From contig NZ_CP074436.1 of NCBI RefSeq assembly GCF_016858305.2, positions 1,322,001 through 1,386,000 of the forward strand: 64,000 nucleotides of DNA, in the 5' to 3' direction. Shown here one piece after another: positions 53,295 through 62,943 of the stretch. The stretch comes from Polaribacter sp. Q13. GTDB lineage: Bacteria; Bacteroidota; Bacteroidia; Flavobacteriales; Flavobacteriaceae. Both the position numbers and the translations under genes were made by a program. The notes under the pieces were generated by a model. It did not search any database. It worked only from the letters and a program-made list of their open reading frames with translations, and was not told the origin of the DNA. How positions within the stretch are numbered: position 1 is the first letter of the stretch; each line of letters starts with the position of its first letter.

Positions 53295-53789
53295 GTGCAG
53301 AAAGTTTTAGAAAAGAATTTTTTAGCGGATTTTGAACAAAATCAAAATATAGCACATAAAATTTGTAGAATTTATACTACAAACCAAAGTGCGCATAATG
53401 ATTTATTTCAAGAGATAACTATTCAGCTATGGAAAAACTATCCGAAGTTTAGAGGAGATTCTAAATTTAGTACTTGGATGTATAGAGTAGCTTTAAATAC
53501 GGCAATTTCGTTGTATAGAAAATCTACTAGAAGAGTTAAAACACAAGACATTACTGATTTTGCTTACAAGATTAAAGCAACGGATTATGATGATACAGAA
53601 GAAATACAGTTAAAAGCGTTGTACAAAGCTATTCATCAGTTAAATGATATTGACAAAGCACTCATTTTCTTATACTTGGAAGACAAACCTTATAAAGAGA
53701 TTTCTGTAACGTTAGGAATATCTTCTGTAAATGCAAGGGTAAAAATGAACAGAGCAAAAGAAAAATTAAAAAACATCTTAAACCCATAA
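53295..53789 (+). CDS. ECF sigma factor, divergent from the CarH-like regulator
   Basis: A 164-residue sigma-70 family ECF protein with a GTG start. Region 2 spans about 20-85 (DLFQEITIQLWKNYPKFRGDSKFSTWMYRVALNTA). Region 4 spans about 105-160 (FLYLEDKPYKEISVTLGISSVNARVKMNRAKEKLK). It is divergent from the regulator with 119 bases between, and is followed by a membrane protein of anti-sigma-like layout and a barrel protein. Pairing of ECF and light-regulated carotenoid genes occurs in myxobacteria, but here the link is only positional. Confidence 0.92.
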   Translation: MQKVLEKNFLADFEQNQNIAHKICRIYTTNQSAHNDLFQEITIQLWKNYPKFRGDSKFSTWMYRVALNTAISLYRKSTRRVKTQDITDFAYKIKATDYDDTEEIQLKALYKAIHQLNDIDKALIFLYLEDKPYKEISVTLGISSVNARVKMNRAKEKLKNILNP

Positions 53790-53793
53790 CAGC

Positions 53794-54408
53794 ATGGATT
53801 TATTAGAAAAATATAAAACAACTTGGAAAAATCAACCTGAAGAAGAAAATAAATTTTCTTCTGTTGATATCTATAAAATGACAAAATCTAAGTCGTCATC
53901 TATTGTAAAATGGATATTTATTATTGGTATTATAGAATTTGTTGGTTTAAATTCTCTGTACTTTTTTATAGACTTAGATGAAGCTTATGCTGAGTATAAA
54001 AAAATTGGATTAGAAAAATTTATATACATCTCTAATATATTATTCTATTTAGTGATTTTTTATTTTTTAATAAAGTTTTATTTAAATTATAAAAGCATAT
54101 CTACTTCTGATTCAACCAAAGTTTTAATGAAAAAAATTCTTAGAACAAGAAAAACGGTAAGAAACTATGTACTTTTTAATTTAGTTTTTATGGCTTTGTT
54201 GATGATAATTGTTATGGTTGCAGAAATAAACTTTAAATCTGAAGACTTAGAAACCAAACAAATATTTTTAGTAATTCTTTTAACTCTTGTTGTTACACTG
54301 GTATTATTGGGTGTATTATGGCTCTTTTATCAAATACTTTATGGAATTTTATTAAAAAAATTAAATAGAAATCACAAAGAATTGTCTAAATTAGACGAGA
54401 CTAATTAA
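53794..54408 (+). CDS. Multi-helix membrane protein, candidate membrane regulator of the sigma factor
   Basis: A 204-residue protein 4 bases after the ECF gene. The N-terminal 40 residues are cytoplasmic and contain WKNQPEEENKFSSVDIYKM. Four hydrophobic helices follow (about 42-62, 83-105, 132-155, 160-185). The position after a sigma factor and the membrane topology suggest an anti-sigma-like role, but no anti-sigma motif was recognised. The link is inference. Confidence 0.65.
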   Translation: MDLLEKYKTTWKNQPEEENKFSSVDIYKMTKSKSSSIVKWIFIIGIIEFVGLNSLYFFIDLDEAYAEYKKIGLEKFIYISNILFYLVIFYFLIKFYLNYKSISTSDSTKVLMKKILRTRKTVRNYVLFNLVFMALLMIIVMVAEINFKSEDLETKQIFLVILLTLVVTLVLLGVLWLFYQILYGILLKKLNRNHKELSKLDETN

Positions 54409-54416
54409 TATCTAAT

Positions 54417-54902
54417 ATGAAAAAGTATTTTCTTCTTTTGTTTTTATGTTGCTCGTTTACAATGATTTCTCAGGAAAAAATTGATTTCTGGGATAATGTA
54501 CAATTTGGTGGTGGTGTTAGTATGAGTTTTGGCAACCAAACCACAATTGGTATTTCTCCTAGTGCTATTTATAATTTTGACAATGGTTTTTCTTTAGGTA
54601 CAGGTTTAACTTATATTTATAGCAAGTATGAAGATAATAAAACCAATGTTTATGGAGCTAGTATTATTTCTTTGTATCAAATACCCAAAATAGGCATTCA
54701 ACTTTCTGGAGAATTTGAACAATCTTTTGCAAAAAACACTTCGAATAACGTTAGCAGTAGCACTAGTTTCCCTGCCTTGTATCTTGGAGCCGCTTATAAC
54801 CAAGGTAGATTTGCTGTTGGTTTTAGATATGATGTTTTATATCCTGGCAATAAAAGCGTATATTCTTCTGCTTTTTCACCAATTGTTCGTTTTTATTTCT
54901 AG
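54417..54902 (+). CDS. Outer membrane beta-barrel protein
   Basis: A 161-residue protein with signal peptide (FTMIS|QEK) and repeats of amphipathic strands (VQFGGGVSMSFGN, FSLGTGLTYIYSKYED, GRFAVGFRYDVLY) ending in FSPIVRFYF, a C-terminal aromatic typical of barrels. It is 8 bases after the previous gene, so three genes form one transcript. The stop overlaps the convergent aldolase gene by 4 bases (54899-54902). Confidence 0.72.
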   Translation: MKKYFLLLFLCCSFTMISQEKIDFWDNVQFGGGVSMSFGNQTTIGISPSAIYNFDNGFSLGTGLTYIYSKYEDNKTNVYGASIISLYQIPKIGIQLSGEFEQSFAKNTSNNVSSSTSFPALYLGAAYNQGRFAVGFRYDVLYPGNKSVYSSAFSPIVRFYF

Positions 54903-55921
54903 AAATTTTTCAATTCTTTTAAAAGAATTTCATGCATTTCATCTGTATAATCTAAATGGGTAACAATTCTAATTTTCCCTTCGCCCATTGGCGTTAAGAG
55001 AATATTTTTTTGTTCCATTTTTTTGATGAAATTTATATCTCCTATTTTTTTATCTACATAAAAAATAACAATATTCGTTTCTATTGTTTCTACTTTAGTA
55101 ACATAAGAAACAGCTTCTAATACAGCACCTATTTCTTTTGCTTTTAAGTGATCTTCAGCTAACCTATCTACATGATTATCTAAAGCATATATACCTGCTG
55201 CTGCTAAAAAACCAACTTGTCTCATTCCTCCTCCTAACAATTTTCGAATTCTTAATGCGTATTTGATATCTTTTTTAGAACCTAATAAAAGAGACCCAAT
55301 TGGTGCACCTAATCCTTTTGATAAACAAATAGAAATGGTATCGAATAACGCTCCATATTGCTTTGGAGTTTCATTTTTTGCAACCAAAGCATTAAATAAA
55401 CGCGCTCCATCTAAATGAAAACCTAAATTATTTTTTTTAGCTACCTTTTGTATTTTTTTTATTTCTTCAAAATCCCAACAAGCACCTCCGCCCTTATTTG
55501 TGGTATTTTCTATGCAGATAAGTTTTGTATACGGTAAATAGATTTCGGGGTTTACCGCTGCCATTTCTTCTATTTGATTAGCTGTAAACATACCTCTATC
55601 ACCATCTACTAACTTACAAGTAACACCAGAATTAAAGGCTACTCCACCACTTTCGTAATTATAAATATGTGCATATTTATCGCAAATAACCAAATCTCCA
55701 GGTTGTGTGTGTAGTTTTATAGCCGTTTGATTTGCCATGGTTCCTGATGGAAAAAACAATGCGTCTTCCATACCAAACATGGCAGCCGCTTTTTCTTGTA
55801 AAGCATTCACCGTTGGATCCATTTTAAAAACATCATCACCCACTTTGGCATTCATCATTGCATCCAACATTCCTTTTGTTGGCTTAGTCACTGTATCGGA
55901 AATTAAGTCTATAATCATCAT
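54899..55921 (-). CDS. Low-specificity threonine aldolase (GntG/LtaE-type PLP enzyme)
   Basis: A 340-residue fold-type I PLP enzyme cleaving threonine to glycine and acetaldehyde. DLISDTVTKPTKGMLDAMMNAKVGDDVF, FPSGTMANQTAIKLHTQPGD, GFHLDGARLFNALVA and the Schiff-base Lys in TISICLSKGLGAPIGSLL are clear, with RKLLGGGMRQVGFLAAAG after. Two Met codons give MMIIDL; either may be used. The terminal four bases overlap the convergent barrel gene. Identification to the exact amino acid is less sure. Confidence 0.92.
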   Translation of the reverse strand: MMIIDLISDTVTKPTKGMLDAMMNAKVGDDVFKMDPTVNALQEKAAAMFGMEDALFFPSGTMANQTAIKLHTQPGDLVICDKYAHIYNYESGGVAFNSGVTCKLVDGDRGMFTANQIEEMAAVNPEIYLPYTKLICIENTTNKGGGACWDFEEIKKIQKVAKKNNLGFHLDGARLFNALVAKNETPKQYGALFDTISICLSKGLGAPIGSLLLGSKKDIKYALRIRKLLGGGMRQVGFLAAAGIYALDNHVDRLAEDHLKAKEIGAVLEAVSYVTKVETIETNIVIFYVDKKIGDINFIKKMEQKNILLTPMGEGKIRIVTHLDYTDEMHEILLKELKNF

Positions 55922-56004
55922 GTAAATAATAAGACCTAAAAATACTTTAATTTTTATATCTCATATAGAAAAATAAGTTAATTTAGTTTTAAAATTATAC
56001 ATTG

Positions 56005-58467
56005 ATGAAAAAATTTATTTTCCTTTCTATTGCACTTCTTGTTTTTGCTTCATTTATCAGTATTCAAGAAAATTTATTTACAAAATTGATAAAGGAAAAG
56101 GTAGATAATTATGCTTTGGTAAATTATCCTGAAAAAGTATATGTTCATACAGATAAACCCTATTACTCTGTTGGAGATGATATTTGGTTTTCTGCATATT
56201 TAGTAAATGGTGTTACGCATACCAAGTCTAATAAAAGTAATTTACTATATGCAGAATTAATAAACAGCAACGACAGTATTATTGCTAAAGAAAAACTCTT
56301 TATGAATGATGTTAATACTGCAGGAAATTTTAAAATACCAAAAAAAACAGTACCCGGAAACTATTTGATAAGAGCCTATACCAATTATATGAGAAATGAA
56401 AAACCAACTTCATTTTTTCAAAAAGAAATTTCTATTTTATCTTTGGATAAAACAAAAACAGTAACTAAAACACCTGAAAATATACAAACAGAGAAAAAAT
56501 CAAATTCATTTAAACCTGATTTAAACTTCTATCCAGAAGGTGGTTATTTGGTAAATAATTTAAAGAGCGCCATTGCTATAAAGCTGAAAAACAATTTATT
56601 TAATGAACTACCCATTAGTATTTCTATTGTAGATAATGACAATCAATTTATAACAGAATTCACCTCTACTAAATTTGGTTTAGGGCTTTTCTATTTAGAA
56701 CCAGAATTAGGTAAAACTTATTTTGCACTTATGGAATTAGAGGGTAATGAATATAGATATCCTTTACCAAAAGCCTTAGAAAATGGTTACACTTTAAATG
56801 CTTTAAATAATGGAAAGGAACTCTTAATTAATTTACAATCTAATGTTAGTCAGGGTTTATTTGGCACTTCATTAGTAATTCATCAAAGAGGAAATTTACT
56901 TTATAATGTTACACAAACTACAGAAAAAAAGAATCAAACCTTAAAAATTTCTAACAAAACGCTTCAAAACGGAGTTATCCATATTACACTATTTAATCCT
57001 GAAAGAAAACCAGTTTCTGAAAGACTTATATTTATTAACAGTGCAAATAATAAAGCTACAGTTACCATAACTAAACCAAAAGATTATTATGGTAGACGAA
57101 AACAAGTACATCTAAATTTAAATGTACAGAACATAAAAAAAGAAAACTTAATTAGCAATTTGTCTATGAGTGTTCGAGATTTAAATGCATATCCAGAAGA
57201 CCATAAAGTAGAAAATATTAAAACTTGGTTGTTATTAAATTCAGATTTAAGAGGAAAAATAAAAAACCCTGGCTATTTCTTTGAAAAAGAAAACGACAGA
57301 GAACGTTCTTATTTATTAGATTTAATTATGCGTACCAATGGTTGGAGACGTTTTACTTGGCAAAACTTACTATACAACACAGCACCCCAACCTGAATTTA
57401 AAGTAGAAAAAGGAATCACCATTTCTGGTAAAACATTAGCAATGAAAGCTCCGTACGAAATAAAATCTGTGCCTACAAGATTTACTTTTTTTGGAAAAAA
57501 AATTGCTCAAGAACCAATTCAAACATCCAATTCTAAAGGAGAATTTAGTTATGGTCCATATATATTCTTTGATAGCGTTCCTGTTCTTTTAGAAGCAAGA
57601 TTAACCAACTTTAAATCGGAAAGAGAAAGAGACCGAAAAGTATTAATCATACATGATAAAGACAAAAAAAGACCCGAAATAATAAGAGATAGCCTAAATA
57701 AAAACTTAGATAACGAGAAAAGTATGAGTGCTTTTTTAAATTATGAAAATTATTTAAAAGAATTAGACTCCACTTTTAAACAGCAACAAAATGTTTTAGA
57801 CGAAATAGTAATAAGCACTTCTTTAAAAGATGAAAAAAGTAAAAGAAATGATGAAATGGACGCAAAAACTTCTTACGGAGGTTCTTTTAGAAGGTTTGAT
57901 GCAGCAGATAGCAATTCTGGAAGTACTGCTTTAGATTTATTATTTAATGTAAACGGAGTCTACATTGAACAAGACACGGTGTACGTTAAAAGTTTTGGTT
58001 CTAAAACCATACCTCTAATTATGTTTGATGAGGTACCTATAGATGTAACAGATTTAACAGTTATCTCTGCCTCTGATGTTTCTTTTATAGATTTACTTTT
58101 AGGAGGAGAAGCTTCTGTATTTACAAGTAATGGTGCCGTAGTTTCTATTTACTCTAAATCTGGAGAAGGATATAATTCTAGTAAAAACGTAAAAAGAAAA
58201 CCAGGTATTATAGATTTTAAAGCCGTAGGTTTTTATACCGCTAAAGAGTTTTATGCACCAGACCATATTAACGGAATTGAAGAACAAACAAAAGCAGACA
58301 TTAGAACTACATTACATTGGGTTCCTAAAATTAAAACTACAAAAACAGGAGATGTCTCTATTTCATTTTTCACATCAGACTCTAAAAGCAATTACTTAAT
58401 AGAAGTTGAAGGAATTACAGAAAACGGAATCCCAGTCTATGGTACAAGTAAAATTATGGTGGAATAA
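56005..58467 (+). CDS. Large surface protein with MG2-like and TonB-plug-like domains
   Basis: An 820-residue exported protein; the ATG at 56005 is preferred over a TTG one codon earlier. Signal peptide to about residue 20. The N-terminal region (about 40-140) resembles an MG2/alpha-2-macroglobulin strand domain (KVYVHTDKPYYSVGDDIWFSAYLVN). The C-terminal part (about 590-730) looks like a receptor plug (VLDEIVISTSLKDEK, STALDLLFNVNGVYI, IPLIMFDEVPIDV, SIYSKSGEG) but has no barrel. Such proteins are common in Bacteroidetes and may scaffold outer-membrane complexes. Function unknown. Confidence 0.75.
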   Translation: MKKFIFLSIALLVFASFISIQENLFTKLIKEKVDNYALVNYPEKVYVHTDKPYYSVGDDIWFSAYLVNGVTHTKSNKSNLLYAELINSNDSIIAKEKLFMNDVNTAGNFKIPKKTVPGNYLIRAYTNYMRNEKPTSFFQKEISILSLDKTKTVTKTPENIQTEKKSNSFKPDLNFYPEGGYLVNNLKSAIAIKLKNNLFNELPISISIVDNDNQFITEFTSTKFGLGLFYLEPELGKTYFALMELEGNEYRYPLPKALENGYTLNALNNGKELLINLQSNVSQGLFGTSLVIHQRGNLLYNVTQTTEKKNQTLKISNKTLQNGVIHITLFNPERKPVSERLIFINSANNKATVTITKPKDYYGRRKQVHLNLNVQNIKKENLISNLSMSVRDLNAYPEDHKVENIKTWLLLNSDLRGKIKNPGYFFEKENDRERSYLLDLIMRTNGWRRFTWQNLLYNTAPQPEFKVEKGITISGKTLAMKAPYEIKSVPTRFTFFGKKIAQEPIQTSNSKGEFSYGPYIFFDSVPVLLEARLTNFKSERERDRKVLIIHDKDKKRPEIIRDSLNKNLDNEKSMSAFLNYENYLKELDSTFKQQQNVLDEIVISTSLKDEKSKRNDEMDAKTSYGGSFRRFDAADSNSGSTALDLLFNVNGVYIEQDTVYVKSFGSKTIPLIMFDEVPIDVTDLTVISASDVSFIDLLLGGEASVFTSNGAVVSIYSKSGEGYNSSKNVKRKPGIIDFKAVGFYTAKEFYAPDHINGIEEQTKADIRTTLHWVPKIKTTKTGDVSISFFTSDSKSNYLIEVEGITENGIPVYGTSKIMVE

Positions 58468-58479
58468 CTTTTAGTTATT

Positions 58480-58570
58480 TCGCAGAGTTACGCTAAGTTT
58501 TCACTGAGTTTCACAGAAAATTTTTATTACTCCATGAATCTCTGTCTTTTTCTTTGCGAATCTATGTGGA
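58480..58570. repeat. CGCAGAG / CTCTGTC interspersed repeat
   Basis: CGCAGAGTTACGCTAAG, CACTGAGTTTCACAG and CATGAATCTCTGTCTTTTTC, same family as 25440-25580 and 35745-35800. Confidence 0.55.
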
Positions 58571-58634
58571 ATTAAAATATCTATCAACATATAAAACAAG
58601 TAATCTTAAAATTTCATTTATTTTTGTAGAACTT

Positions 58635-59732
58635 ATGATTACACAAGACCAACTTAAAGATATTGCTACAAGAATAGAAAAACTAAAATCTTATTTAGAG
58701 ATTGATAAAAAACTGATTGAAATTGCTAACGAAGAAGAAAAAACGGTAGATCCAGATTTTTGGAACGATCCAAAAGCAGCAGAAGTTCTAATGAAAGAAC
58801 TTCGTTTCAAAAAAAAGTGGGTAGAAGACTACAATAAAACCATTTCGTTAAACGAAGATGTAAACGTCTTGTATGAGTTTTACAAAGAAGGCGAAGTTGA
58901 AGAAGCAGAAGTTATAGAACAATTTGAAAAAGCAAGTACTTTTTTAGAAGATCTAGAATTTAGAAATATGCTTTCAGATGAAGGAGATTCTCTTTCTGCC
59001 ACCATACAAATTAATGCAGGTGCAGGCGGAACAGAAAGCTGCGATTGGGTAGAAATGCTGTCTAGAATGTACACCATGTGGGCAGAAAAGCAAGGTTTTA
59101 AATTAAAAACACTCAATTATCAAGCCGGTGATGTTGCTGGTATTAAAACAATTACGATAGAAATTGAAGGCGATTATGCTTTTGGTTGGCTAAAAGGAGA
59201 AAACGGCGTACACAGATTAGTTCGTATTTCACCTTTCGACTCTAACGGAAAACGCCATACAACCTTTGGTTCTGTCTATGTTTTTCCCGTGGTAGATGAT
59301 TCTATTGAAATTGAAGTAAACCCTGCGGATATAGAAATTGTAACTGCCCGTTCTAGTGGTGCTGGCGGACAAAATGTAAACAAAGTAGAAACCAAAGTTC
59401 AGTTAACACACAAACCAACCGGAATACAAATTTCTTGTTCTTCCTCGCGTTCTCAGCACGATAATAGAGCTACAGCTTTAAAAATGCTAAAATCGCAATT
59501 ATACGAAATAGAGTTACAAAAACAACAAGCAACAAGAGACGAGATTGAATCTGGAAAGCTAAAAACAGAATGGGGAAGCCAAATACGTAACTACGTTATG
59601 CATCCTTATAAATTGGTAAAAGATGTAAGAACAGGCTATGAAACTGGTAATGTAGACAACGTAATGAACGGAGATATCAACCCGTTTTTAAAAGCTTATT
59701 TAATGTTAAATGGGCAAAAAAGCCCATCTTAA
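58635..59732 (+). CDS. prfB: Peptide chain release factor 2
   Basis: Terminates translation at UGA and UAA. The start is placed at 58635 (MITQDQLKD), which matches the usual N-terminus; a longer frame from 58554 adds 27 unrelated residues. The codon-recognition motif SPF is in [12 protein letters not shown] and the catalytic GGQ in [21 protein letters not shown]. The gene is one uninterrupted frame: no in-frame TGA is seen in the [11 protein letters not shown] region where many bacteria use the autoregulatory +1 frameshift. Confidence 0.96.
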   Translation: MITQDQLKDIATRIEKLKSYLEIDKKLIEIANEEEKTVDPDFWNDPKAAEVLMKELRFKKKWVEDYNKTISLNEDVNVLYEFYKEGEVEEAEVIEQFEKASTFLEDLEFRNMLSDEGDSLSATIQINAGAGGTESCDWVEMLSRMYTMWAEKQGFKLKTLNYQAGDVAGIKTITIEIEGDYAFGWLKGENGVHRLVRISPFDSNGKRHTTFGSVYVFPVVDDSIEIEVNPADIEIVTARSSGAGGQNVNKVETKVQLTHKPTGIQISCSSSRSQHDNRATALKMLKSQLYEIELQKQQATRDEIESGKLKTEWGSQIRNYVMHPYKLVKDVRTGYETGNVDNVMNGDINPFLKAYLMLNGQKSPS

Positions 59733-59877
59733 TCTTCCCGAAGGGAAGAAATACTCTTGTGAAATAAAAGACCTCACAAGTTAAAAAACCTATGAGGTCT
59801 AAAAACAAATAAAAACAACAAAAAAACACTCATTTTCCCATCAGAGTGTTTTCCCCTTTGGGGAAATTAAAAGGGGC
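59711..59877. repeat. Run of small hairpins between prfB and arsC
   Basis: Four palindromes: TGGGC/GCCCA (59711-59726, overlapping the prfB end), CTTCCCGAAGGGAAG (59734-59748), AGACCTCA/TGAGGTCT (59769-59800) and TTCCCCTTTGGGGAA (about 59849-59863). At least one may terminate prfB. Confidence 0.5.
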
Positions 59878-59883
59878 TTATAA

Positions 59884-60225
59884 ATGATAAAAATATACCA
59901 CAATCCACGTTGTTCTAAATCTAGACAAGGTTTAGAAATTTTAGAAAACTCTAAAAAAGAATTTGAAATTGTTAAATATTTAGAAGACGTTCCAACAGAG
60001 AAAGAACTTACTGAAATAATCCAATTATTAGGCATCACTCCTATTCAATTGGTTCGTAAAACAGAAAAAATATGGAAAGAAAACTTTAAAGGGAAAGAAC
60101 TCTCAGATACACAAATTATTAAAGCAATGATAGAAAACCCTAAGTTAATAGAGCGCCCAATTGTAATTAACAATAACAAAGCCGTTATTGGAAGGCCAAC
60201 AGAAGCTATTTTATCAATCATTTAG
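59884..60225 (+). CDS. ArsC/Spx-family thioredoxin-fold reductase
   Basis: A 113-residue thioredoxin-fold protein. The catalytic Cys10 is in YHNPRCSKSRQGLEIL, followed by VKYLEDVPTEKEL, LVRKTEKIWKENF and RPIVINNNKAVIGRPTEAIL with the conserved C-terminal Arg/Pro. It fits glutaredoxin-dependent arsenate reductase (ArsC) or the related YffB/Spx group. The short length and lack of an ars operon favour a housekeeping thiol role, so the arsenate assignment is tentative. Confidence 0.8.
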   Translation: MIKIYHNPRCSKSRQGLEILENSKKEFEIVKYLEDVPTEKELTEIIQLLGITPIQLVRKTEKIWKENFKGKELSDTQIIKAMIENPKLIERPIVINNNKAVIGRPTEAILSII

Positions 60226-60326
60226 GGAGAACCTTTTTATGTTTTCTTTAACTTTTTATTAACTACATCTAGTTAAACTTAGCAAGAACTTTGCTGTCTT
60301 AATTGAACTACTATTCAAAGGCACAC

Positions 60327-62789
60327 ATGAAAAAAACTACATTTTTATTATTCTTTTTACTAACATCAACTATTTTACTGGCTCAAAGGCCTAATAAAGA
60401 ATCCATATCAATTACTGGGAAGGTTATTGAAGCAAACACAAACCAACCGTTAGAATATGCAACCGTTGTTATAAAAAACAGTAAAACACAAAAAATATCT
60501 GGGGGAATCACAGATGGAAAAGGAAATTTTAGAATTCTAACTCCTAAAGGAACTTACGAGATTAGTATTGAATTTATCTCTTTTAAAACCTTAAAACTAC
60601 CTAATCAAGAAATAATAGCAAACAAAAATTTAGGAACCATTAAACTACATGAAGATTCTAGTATTTTAGATGAAGTGGTATTGGTTGCAGAAAAATCTAC
60701 CGTAGATATTCGTTTAGATAAAAAAATCTATAATGTAGGTAAAGACATGACCGTAAAAGGTGGTACCGCCTCAGATGTTTTAGATAACGTACCCTCTGTA
60801 GACGTAGATCCTGATGGAGTTGTAAGCTTAAGAGGTAGCGAAAACGTTCGTATTTTAATAGACGGAAAACCATCTGCTTTAGTAGGTTTATCTGGCGCAG
60901 AAGCATTAAAGCAATTGCCATCAGACGCAATAGAAAGAGTTGAAGTTATTACATCTCCTTCTGCCAGATACGATTCTGAAGGAACCGCAGGAATTTTAAA
61001 TATCATTTTAAGAAAAGGAAAAGCTTCTGGTTTTAATGGCTCTGTAAATGTTACTGCCGGAGATCCTAAAAATTATCAAGCCGGTGTAAATTTAAATTTA
61101 CGTACAGAAAAAATAAACGTTTTTTCTAACATTGGTTATAATAATAGCAGAAACCCTGGTATTTACAATTCTAATATTACTTATTTAACAGACAATACTG
61201 TAGATAGTATAAGAATAGAAAATAGAGATAATGAAAGACTTAGAAATGGTTTTAATGCTAATTTTGGTTTAGAATATTTCCTCAACAAAAAAAGTTCTAT
61301 TACAGGTACTATATTTGTAAGAGATTCTAATAATGATAATATTTCTACAAATAGCATTAATTCTTTTGATACTAGCAAAAACGCTTTATACAATTCTTTA
61401 CGTATACAAGATGAATCAGAAAAAGATCAAACACTTCAATTCTCTTTAAATTATACAAATAATTTAGACGATAAAGGTCAAAAATTGACTGTAGATTTAC
61501 AACACAGCGCTAGTTCTGAAAATGAATTTGCTATAATTACAGATACAAACCCAGAAACAAATACAACAGACGAGCTCTCTTTAGATAACTTACTTCAAGC
61601 AGATTACGTGTTGCCAATTGGTAAAAACTCACAATTTGAAGCAGGTTACCGTGGTAGTTTTCAAGACTTAACATCAGATTATATTGTAGTTGCCCCAAAC
61701 TTAGCTGCAGCATACAATCCTTCTAATAACCTAGCCTTTACTCAAAATGTAAATGCTTTTTATACACAATTTGGTAGTAAGATTAACAAGTTTTCTTACC
61801 TCTTAGGTATAAGAGCAGAAATAACAAACATTGATATTTCATTACTTAATACCAAAGAAAGTTACAATAAAAAGTATACCGACTTTTTTCCAACGGTAAA
61901 CTTCGGTTACGAATTAACAGAAGACCAAAGTTTTACTTTAGGATACAGCAGAAGATTAAGAAGACCACACTCTAGATACTTAAACCCTTTTGAAAGTAGA
62001 GAAAGTGAAGTTATTTTCTATAAAGGAAATGTAGACTTAGACCCAACATACACCAACTCTTTCGATTTAGGATATTTAAATACATGGGGCAAATTAACCT
62101 TAAACTCCTCTATTTATTATCAACATTCAACAAATAACATAACTAGAGTTAACAGGCAGGATGTTAGAATTATAAACGGCAAAGAAACCAATATTTTGGT
62201 AAGACAACCTATTAATTTAGCTTCAGAAGACAGATCTGGTTTTGAGTTTACAGCAAACTATAACGCTAGCAATAAAGTGCGTTTTTCGGGTAGTTTCAAC
62301 TTTTATCAGTTTAAAACACTAGGAGAATATACGTATAATGTAACAGACCCTAGCACAAATGATATTACTCCAATTACTCAAAATTTTGATACAAAAAACA
62401 AAGCCTGGTTTACACGTTTAGATGCAAAAATTACACTTCCTTGGGATATTCAATCCCAAACAAGAGTTTTTTATTATGGCCCAAAAACCGATGCTCAAAG
62501 CAATATAGAAGGTATTTTATCTACAAGCCTAGCTTTTAGTAAAGATATTTTAAAAAATAAAGGAACTTTAGTACTTAATGTTAGCGACCTTTTTAACTCT
62601 AGAAAATACCAAGTTTTGGGCTATGCACCAAGTAGAGAAAATCCTACAAATATTACAGACCAAACGTTTCAGAGAAGAATGCGTCAAGTTTCTTTAACAT
62701 TTACGTATAGGTTTAACCAGAATAAAAATCAAAAAAATAGAAAATCTGGAGAAAATAGAGAAGATGATGGCGGAGGAGATGCTTTTTAA
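60327..62789 (+). CDS. TonB-dependent-receptor-like outer membrane protein (outer membrane beta-barrel family)
   Basis: An 820-residue outer-membrane protein; the ATG at 60327 is chosen because an upstream in-frame TTG (60303) would add eight residues before the signal peptide (STILLA|QRP). A carboxypeptidase-like domain covers about 25-115 (ITGKVIEANTNQPLEYATV), the plug about 120-230 (ASDVLDNVPSVDVDPDGVVSLRGSENVRILIDGKP, RVEVITSPSARYDSEGTAGILNIILRK) and the barrel the rest. The tail is rich in Asn/Lys/Gly. The transported compound is unknown. Confidence 0.88.
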   Translation: MKKTTFLLFFLLTSTILLAQRPNKESISITGKVIEANTNQPLEYATVVIKNSKTQKISGGITDGKGNFRILTPKGTYEISIEFISFKTLKLPNQEIIANKNLGTIKLHEDSSILDEVVLVAEKSTVDIRLDKKIYNVGKDMTVKGGTASDVLDNVPSVDVDPDGVVSLRGSENVRILIDGKPSALVGLSGAEALKQLPSDAIERVEVITSPSARYDSEGTAGILNIILRKGKASGFNGSVNVTAGDPKNYQAGVNLNLRTEKINVFSNIGYNNSRNPGIYNSNITYLTDNTVDSIRIENRDNERLRNGFNANFGLEYFLNKKSSITGTIFVRDSNNDNISTNSINSFDTSKNALYNSLRIQDESEKDQTLQFSLNYTNNLDDKGQKLTVDLQHSASSENEFAIITDTNPETNTTDELSLDNLLQADYVLPIGKNSQFEAGYRGSFQDLTSDYIVVAPNLAAAYNPSNNLAFTQNVNAFYTQFGSKINKFSYLLGIRAEITNIDISLLNTKESYNKKYTDFFPTVNFGYELTEDQSFTLGYSRRLRRPHSRYLNPFESRESEVIFYKGNVDLDPTYTNSFDLGYLNTWGKLTLNSSIYYQHSTNNITRVNRQDVRIINGKETNILVRQPINLASEDRSGFEFTANYNASNKVRFSGSFNFYQFKTLGEYTYNVTDPSTNDITPITQNFDTKNKAWFTRLDAKITLPWDIQSQTRVFYYGPKTDAQSNIEGILSTSLAFSKDILKNKGTLVLNVSDLFNSRKYQVLGYAPSRENPTNITDQTFQRRMRQVSLTFTYRFNQNKNQKNRKSGENREDDGGGDAF

Positions 62790-62920
62790 AAGTTTCTAAA
62801 TTTGGGCGTTCGAGCGGGCTTTCCGTACTCGCTTTTTTTCTGAAAAAGAAAAAAGAGCTCAAACAATTACTTCAATCCCTAACGCGGGCATATTTGTAAA
62901 TCCTTTGTTTATTATAACAA

Positions 62921-62930
62921 GTTGTGCCTA
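62921..62930 (+). repeat. 5' boundary repeat of cassette C
   Basis: GTTGTGCCTA, exactly complementary to TAGGCACAAC at 63401-63410 after the cassette gene. This 10-bp inverted pair delimits one gene. Confidence 0.7.
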
Positions 62931-62943
62931 ATTAAAAAAACGA

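Noticed and set aside
58554-58634. 27-codon N-terminal extension of prfB
   Set aside because: Reads through an interspersed repeat and does not resemble release factor sequence; MITQDQLKD at 58635 fits the family start.
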